Position numbers and translations under genes: made by a program. Of a stretch of DNA of 64,000 nt, positions 61,060-64,000 are shown piece by piece. The notes beneath the pieces are model-generated. The model had not been told where the DNA came from. It did not search any database and saw nothing but the letters and a program-made list of their open reading frames with translations. Source of the DNA: Bartonella queenslandensis (GTDB lineage Bacteria; Pseudomonadota; Alphaproteobacteria; Rhizobiales; Rhizobiaceae); the NCBI RefSeq assembly GCF_018155095.1, contig NZ_NAAI01000004.1, forward strand, positions 121,420-185,419. The letters are read 5' to 3'. The first letter of the stretch is position 1. Every line of letters starts with the position of its first letter.

Positions 61060-61347
61060 GTTGTATTTCAAAAAAGCTTTGTTGTAACTTTTATAACCCA
61101 AATAATTTTTATTAAATGCGACTTTCTTGTTCAGTTAAAGAAAAAATTTCTTATCCCAAACCGATTTGAAAAAATCCATCGTCTTGTCTAGTGATTCCAT
61201 TCGCTTGCCATATCAGCGCCCTAAAGTACAGCATTCGCTGAATCCTAGAAGCAAATATATCCGTCACACATTTTAACGAAAAATACCTTCTGAAATAGAC
61301 CAACCCATCCAGCTTTTACCATACGTTTTAAAGATAAAAACACACAC

Positions 61348-62466
61348 TCAAAAGTGATAAAAATCTCTTATTTTTTGGATGATCGTATCCTGATCCGTTT
61401 GCGTCAAGTAAGGATGCATTGGCAAACTTAAAACACACTCTCCTAAAGACTCTGAAACAGTAAGGGAATCTTTTACATAAGAAAAGTGTTTATAAGCTAG
61501 CTGTTTATGTAAAGGAGTTTTATAATAAATCATTGTAGGAACGGAATTTTTTTGTAAAAAATCCTTTAATTTATCACGCTCTTTTACCTTAATCGTATAT
61601 TGAGCATAAGCGGAACGAATATTTTCTTCTATTTCTGGAACTGTAACAATATCTCTTAAACCATCGCAATAGCGTTGAGCAATTTCTACACGCTTTTCCA
61701 TTTCATCTTCAAAAATCACAAACTTTTCTAGTAAAATTGCCGCCTGAATACTATCAAGACGCGAATTCATACCAATCCGTACATTATCATATTGTGTTTC
61801 ACCTTTACCATGAAACAAAATGGAGCGTAAAAGTTCTGCCAAATCATCATCATTTGTCATCATAGCGCCTCCATCGCCATAACACCCTAATGGTTTTGCA
61901 GGATAAAAACTTGTTGCAGCCACGTCACCAAAAGCACCACACATAGTATTCCCGCTTCTTCCCCCCATAGATTGAGCAGCATCTTCAATTACAAAAAGAT
62001 TTTCCTTTGCAGCCATTTGAGTAATTTTCACATAGTCAGCAGCAAGCCCAAATAAATCAACAGCAATAATAGCCTTTGGCTTTAGACGCCCTTCTTTTTT
62101 AACCATTTCGATAGCGTGAGAAAGTTTTTCAACATCAATATTGAATGTATCGGGTAAAACATCAACAAAAACAGGTTCAGCGCCCACCAAAGCAACCACT
62201 TCGGCCGTTGCAGAAAACGTAAAGCTAGGACAAAACACCGCATCACCTGGACCAATATTTTTAGCCATGAGAGGCATCTTCAAAGCATCAGTTCCATTAG
62301 CACATGCAATCACATGTTTTACACCAAGATAGTCTGCCAATTTTTCTTCAAATTCTGTTACTTCCGGCCCCAAAATATACTTCCCACTAGCAACCACATG
62401 TGCAATTGCAGAATTAATTTTATCTTCAATACGCGCACGCTGCGCCCCAAGGTCGATGAATTGCAT
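61348..62466 (-). CDS. DegT-family PLP aminotransferase, probable GnnB
   Basis: Sugar aminotransferase of the DegT/DnrJ/EryC1/StrS group, 372 residues from MQFIDLGAQRARIED. The PLP-binding lysine is in SFYPAKPLGCYGDGGAMM (about residue 185); FVIEDAAQSMGG and NSRLDSIQAAILLEKF are family blocks. It follows a Gfo/Idh/MocA oxidoreductase by 49 bases. That gene pair is the layout of gnnA-gnnB, which make UDP-2,3-diamino sugar for lipid A; Bartonella lipid A is known to contain that diamino sugar. GGAG precedes the chosen ATG. Confidence 0.82.
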   Translation of the reverse strand: MQFIDLGAQRARIEDKINSAIAHVVASGKYILGPEVTEFEEKLADYLGVKHVIACANGTDALKMPLMAKNIGPGDAVFCPSFTFSATAEVVALVGAEPVFVDVLPDTFNIDVEKLSHAIEMVKKEGRLKPKAIIAVDLFGLAADYVKITQMAAKENLFVIEDAAQSMGGRSGNTMCGAFGDVAATSFYPAKPLGCYGDGGAMMTNDDDLAELLRSILFHGKGETQYDNVRIGMNSRLDSIQAAILLEKFVIFEDEMEKRVEIAQRYCDGLRDIVTVPEIEENIRSAYAQYTIKVKERDKLKDFLQKNSVPTMIYYKTPLHKQLAYKHFSYVKDSLTVSESLGECVLSLPMHPYLTQTDQDTIIQKIRDFYHF

Positions 62467-62515
62467 ATTAACTCCATTGATCATCACAAGAGTGCAAAAA
62501 CGCTACCTATCTCTT

Positions 62516-63478
62516 TTATCTATCATAATTGACACCAGCAGCTGTTAAAATCCGTAAAATCGCAATAGCATCATCACCATTTGTACGAGGTGATTGACGC
62601 GTTTCAATACAATGAAGAAAGTGCCGTAATTCGCGAGTAAGCGGCAAATCTTCACAAACATCAATGTAATTCAGCTCCTCCCTTCTAAAAGCCCACTTTT
62701 GATTTTCTTTCCAAATGGCAAAATGGTGCATTGCCAATTTACGGTTCCACGGTTCCATATCATCAAAAACAAGCATAGCCTTTGTCCCAACAACGGTTAA
62801 ACGCCGTTCACGATAAGGACTCAAGCGTGAAGTAAAAAGATGACCACGCACACCATTTGGAAAATTCATATGAACATGAGAAAAATCAGAAATCTGATCA
62901 ACGACAGCAGTCCCCTCACCACGGATTTCGGAGGGTTCACATCCTGTCAATGCCAAAATCATTGAGAGATCATGAGGGGCAAGATCCCATAAAGCATCAC
63001 TTTGTGTGTGAAATTTTCCAAAGCCTAATCTGTGAGAATAAATATATCGCACCTCCCCCAATTCCCGCTTTTTCACTAATTCATACATTTTTTCAAAAGC
63101 TGGATGAAACCGTAAAATATGGCCCACCATAAAAATCCGCCCATAAGCATCTGCCTCCTGAACTTGGCGTTTAGCATCATCGATATTTAGAGCTATTGGC
63201 TTTTCCACCAAAACATCTTTACCATTTTTAACAGCACGAAGCACATTTTGTGTATGAAACTGTGGAGGCAGCGCTAATACCAGCGCATCAATATCTTTCT
63301 GAGCAAAAAGATCATCTGGTGCAACAACCTCTACACCATACATCGTTGCAAAACGAACAGCACGATCGCTATCAATATCAGAAACTGCTGCTAAAGCCCC
63401 AAGAGAATGGAGTGTCTTTATATGATTTCCACCCCAATGACCGCATCCTAAAACCGCTACACGTGGCACCATTTTCAT
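62516..63478 (-). CDS. Gfo/Idh/MocA oxidoreductase, probable GnnA
   Basis: NAD-dependent sugar dehydrogenase, 320 residues. The N-terminal Rossmann motif VAVLGCGHWGGNHIKTLHSLG (in two reads) is followed by VLVEKPIALNIDDAKR with the catalytic lysine near residue 95. HRLGFGKFHTQSDALWDLAPHD then carries the usual active-site histidine region. Paired with the downstream aminotransferase it most likely oxidises UDP-GlcNAc at C3 (GnnA) before transamination. A WlbA/WbpB-type UDP-GlcNAcA dehydrogenase is the alternative. Confidence 0.82.
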   Translation of the reverse strand: MKMVPRVAVLGCGHWGGNHIKTLHSLGALAAVSDIDSDRAVRFATMYGVEVVAPDDLFAQKDIDALVLALPPQFHTQNVLRAVKNGKDVLVEKPIALNIDDAKRQVQEADAYGRIFMVGHILRFHPAFEKMYELVKKRELGEVRYIYSHRLGFGKFHTQSDALWDLAPHDLSMILALTGCEPSEIRGEGTAVVDQISDFSHVHMNFPNGVRGHLFTSRLSPYRERRLTVVGTKAMLVFDDMEPWNRKLAMHHFAIWKENQKWAFRREELNYIDVCEDLPLTRELRHFLHCIETRQSPRTNGDDAIAILRILTAAGVNYDR

Positions 63479-63632
63479 GCCTTACCTTACTTGATCTATA
63501 AAATTACACTTTTACATATCGAGGATAAAATAGAATGACAAGAGAAAAGCTTAAAAACGATGCTTGACATCTCACTATTCTACCCCTTATATCCGCAAAA
63601 GATGTAATTATTTGCAATTATAATTTTGTTTT

Positions 63633-63709
63633 GGCGGAGTAGCTCAGTAGGTTAGAGCAGAGGAATCATAATCCTTGTGTCGGGGGTTCAAATCCCTCCT
63701 CCGCTACCA
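63633..63709 (+). tRNA. tRNA-Met (CAT), elongator
   Basis: A 77-nt cloverleaf with encoded CCA: the acceptor GGCGGAG pairs with CTCCGCT (one G-T pair), the D-arm is AGCTCAGTAGGTTAGAGC, the anticodon loop ATCATAA has CAT, and the T-arm is GGGGGTTCAAATCCCTC. The absence of the initiator C1:A72-type acceptor and the GGCGGAG stem fit elongator Met. Confidence 0.9.
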
Positions 63710-63728
63710 TTTCTTTCAGAATCGTGTG

Positions 63729-63785
63729 TGTAGCTTGCTGTAGCTTGCCACCAGGTTTTGCATAATTTGACAGCAGGTTTTGCAT
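63729..63785. repeat. Short direct repeats downstream of tRNA-Met
   Basis: Two adjacent TGTAGCTTGC units (63729-63748) are followed by two CAGGTTTTGCAT units (63752-63763 and 63774-63785). They begin about 20 bases after the tRNA 3' end, a common integration zone, though they do not copy the tRNA itself. Confidence 0.75.
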
Positions 63786-63843
63786 CAATTTATTTTTTTT
63801 CGAAGGGTTTTTAAGGGGTTCTCAAAGGGTCTTCAAAGGTTGT

Positions 63844-64000
63844 TTAAAGCCTCTTTAATGAGTCTTTATTTTTCTCTCTTATAAGGTCGCAATTTTTGAT
63901 GATGAGTTCTTGAGCTGGAATCATATTATTTGAGAAGCAGCGTATATAAGATGTGTTCACCTCTTTGAGCATAAATTGACTAATAGTTTTTCCGTATCCT
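63844..64000 (-). CDS. C-terminus of unrecognised protein, cut by window edge
   Basis: An open frame of 51 codons enters from the right edge and ends at TAA (63846-63844). The sequence looks like a folded helical tail (ISQFMLKEVNTSYIRC, NNMIPAQELIIKNCDLIREK). I do not recognise it. The lack of stops in AT-rich DNA and the amino-acid composition argue for a real gene whose start lies outside the window. Confidence 0.5.
   Translation of the reverse strand, partial: GYGKTISQFMLKEVNTSYIRCFSNNMIPAQELIIKNCDLIREKNKDSLKRL

Overview
The window looks like a chromosomal segment of a Bartonella species (Alphaproteobacteria, Rhizobiales). This rests on low G+C, the rhizobial order of the cell-wall/division cluster, a CtrA/SciP/ChpT cell-cycle module, BP26- and EipA-type envelope proteins shared with Brucella, and long decayed AT-rich intergenic stretches typical of reduced host-associated genomes. 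The species assignment is inference; no sequence comparison was run.

Layout. 1-16.8 kb: an almost gapless minus-strand dcw cluster read rsmH-ftsL-ftsI-murE-murF-mraY-murD-ftsW-murG-murC-murB-ddl-ftsQ-ftsA-(ftsZ, only the first 11 codons at the left edge). No mraZ precedes rsmH. 17-20.2 kb: RNase P RNA, a small lytic transglycosylase, a small anchored hypothetical protein and, at 20.03-20.16 kb, an unannotated minus-strand small RNA candidate with a CCUCCU motif run into a 12-base C tract. 20.8-26.8 kb: an ArsR-methyltransferase regulator with a perfect 22-bp operator palindrome, ettA, pncA and a TerC-like membrane protein. 27.1-32.5 kb: a degraded accessory island ending at a tRNA-Ile(CAT) gene. 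It holds two XRE regulators (one a candidate member of the Bartonella Trp family, with a structured leader and paired operators), a DUF1508 peptide, a coiled-coil membrane peptide and fragments of hexapeptide-repeat and other genes. 32.8-42.1 kb: BP26, a cysteine-cluster protein, rpoD-dnaG with a 3 x 20-bp minisatellite between them, an MscS-type channel and a Na/Pi symporter-like protein. 42.1-53.2 kb: sparse, AT-rich DNA with ubiC, yqeY, carA, an MFS exporter, a DUF1460 lipoprotein, a GlsB-type protein and a CDF metal exporter. 53.7-53.86 kb: a second small RNA candidate with a consensus promoter and strong terminator. 54-61 kb: a TrmH-family methylase, mnmA and the cell-cycle block sciP, fliJ-like, ctrA, chpT, eipA. 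61.3-63.5 kb: a gnnA/gnnB-like pair probably making the diamino sugar of Bartonella lipid A. The right edge has tRNA-Met(CAT), short direct repeats and the end of an unrecognised gene.

How they work together. The dcw genes make lipid II and the divisome. CtrA, its phosphotransferase ChpT and its inhibitor SciP time division, and EipA acts in envelope integrity. The most interesting unexplained elements are the two RNA candidates (20.03-20.16 kb, 53.69-53.83 kb), the XRE gene with matched operators and an overlapping convergent small gene (30.4-31.2 kb), and the inverted repeats upstream of ctrA.
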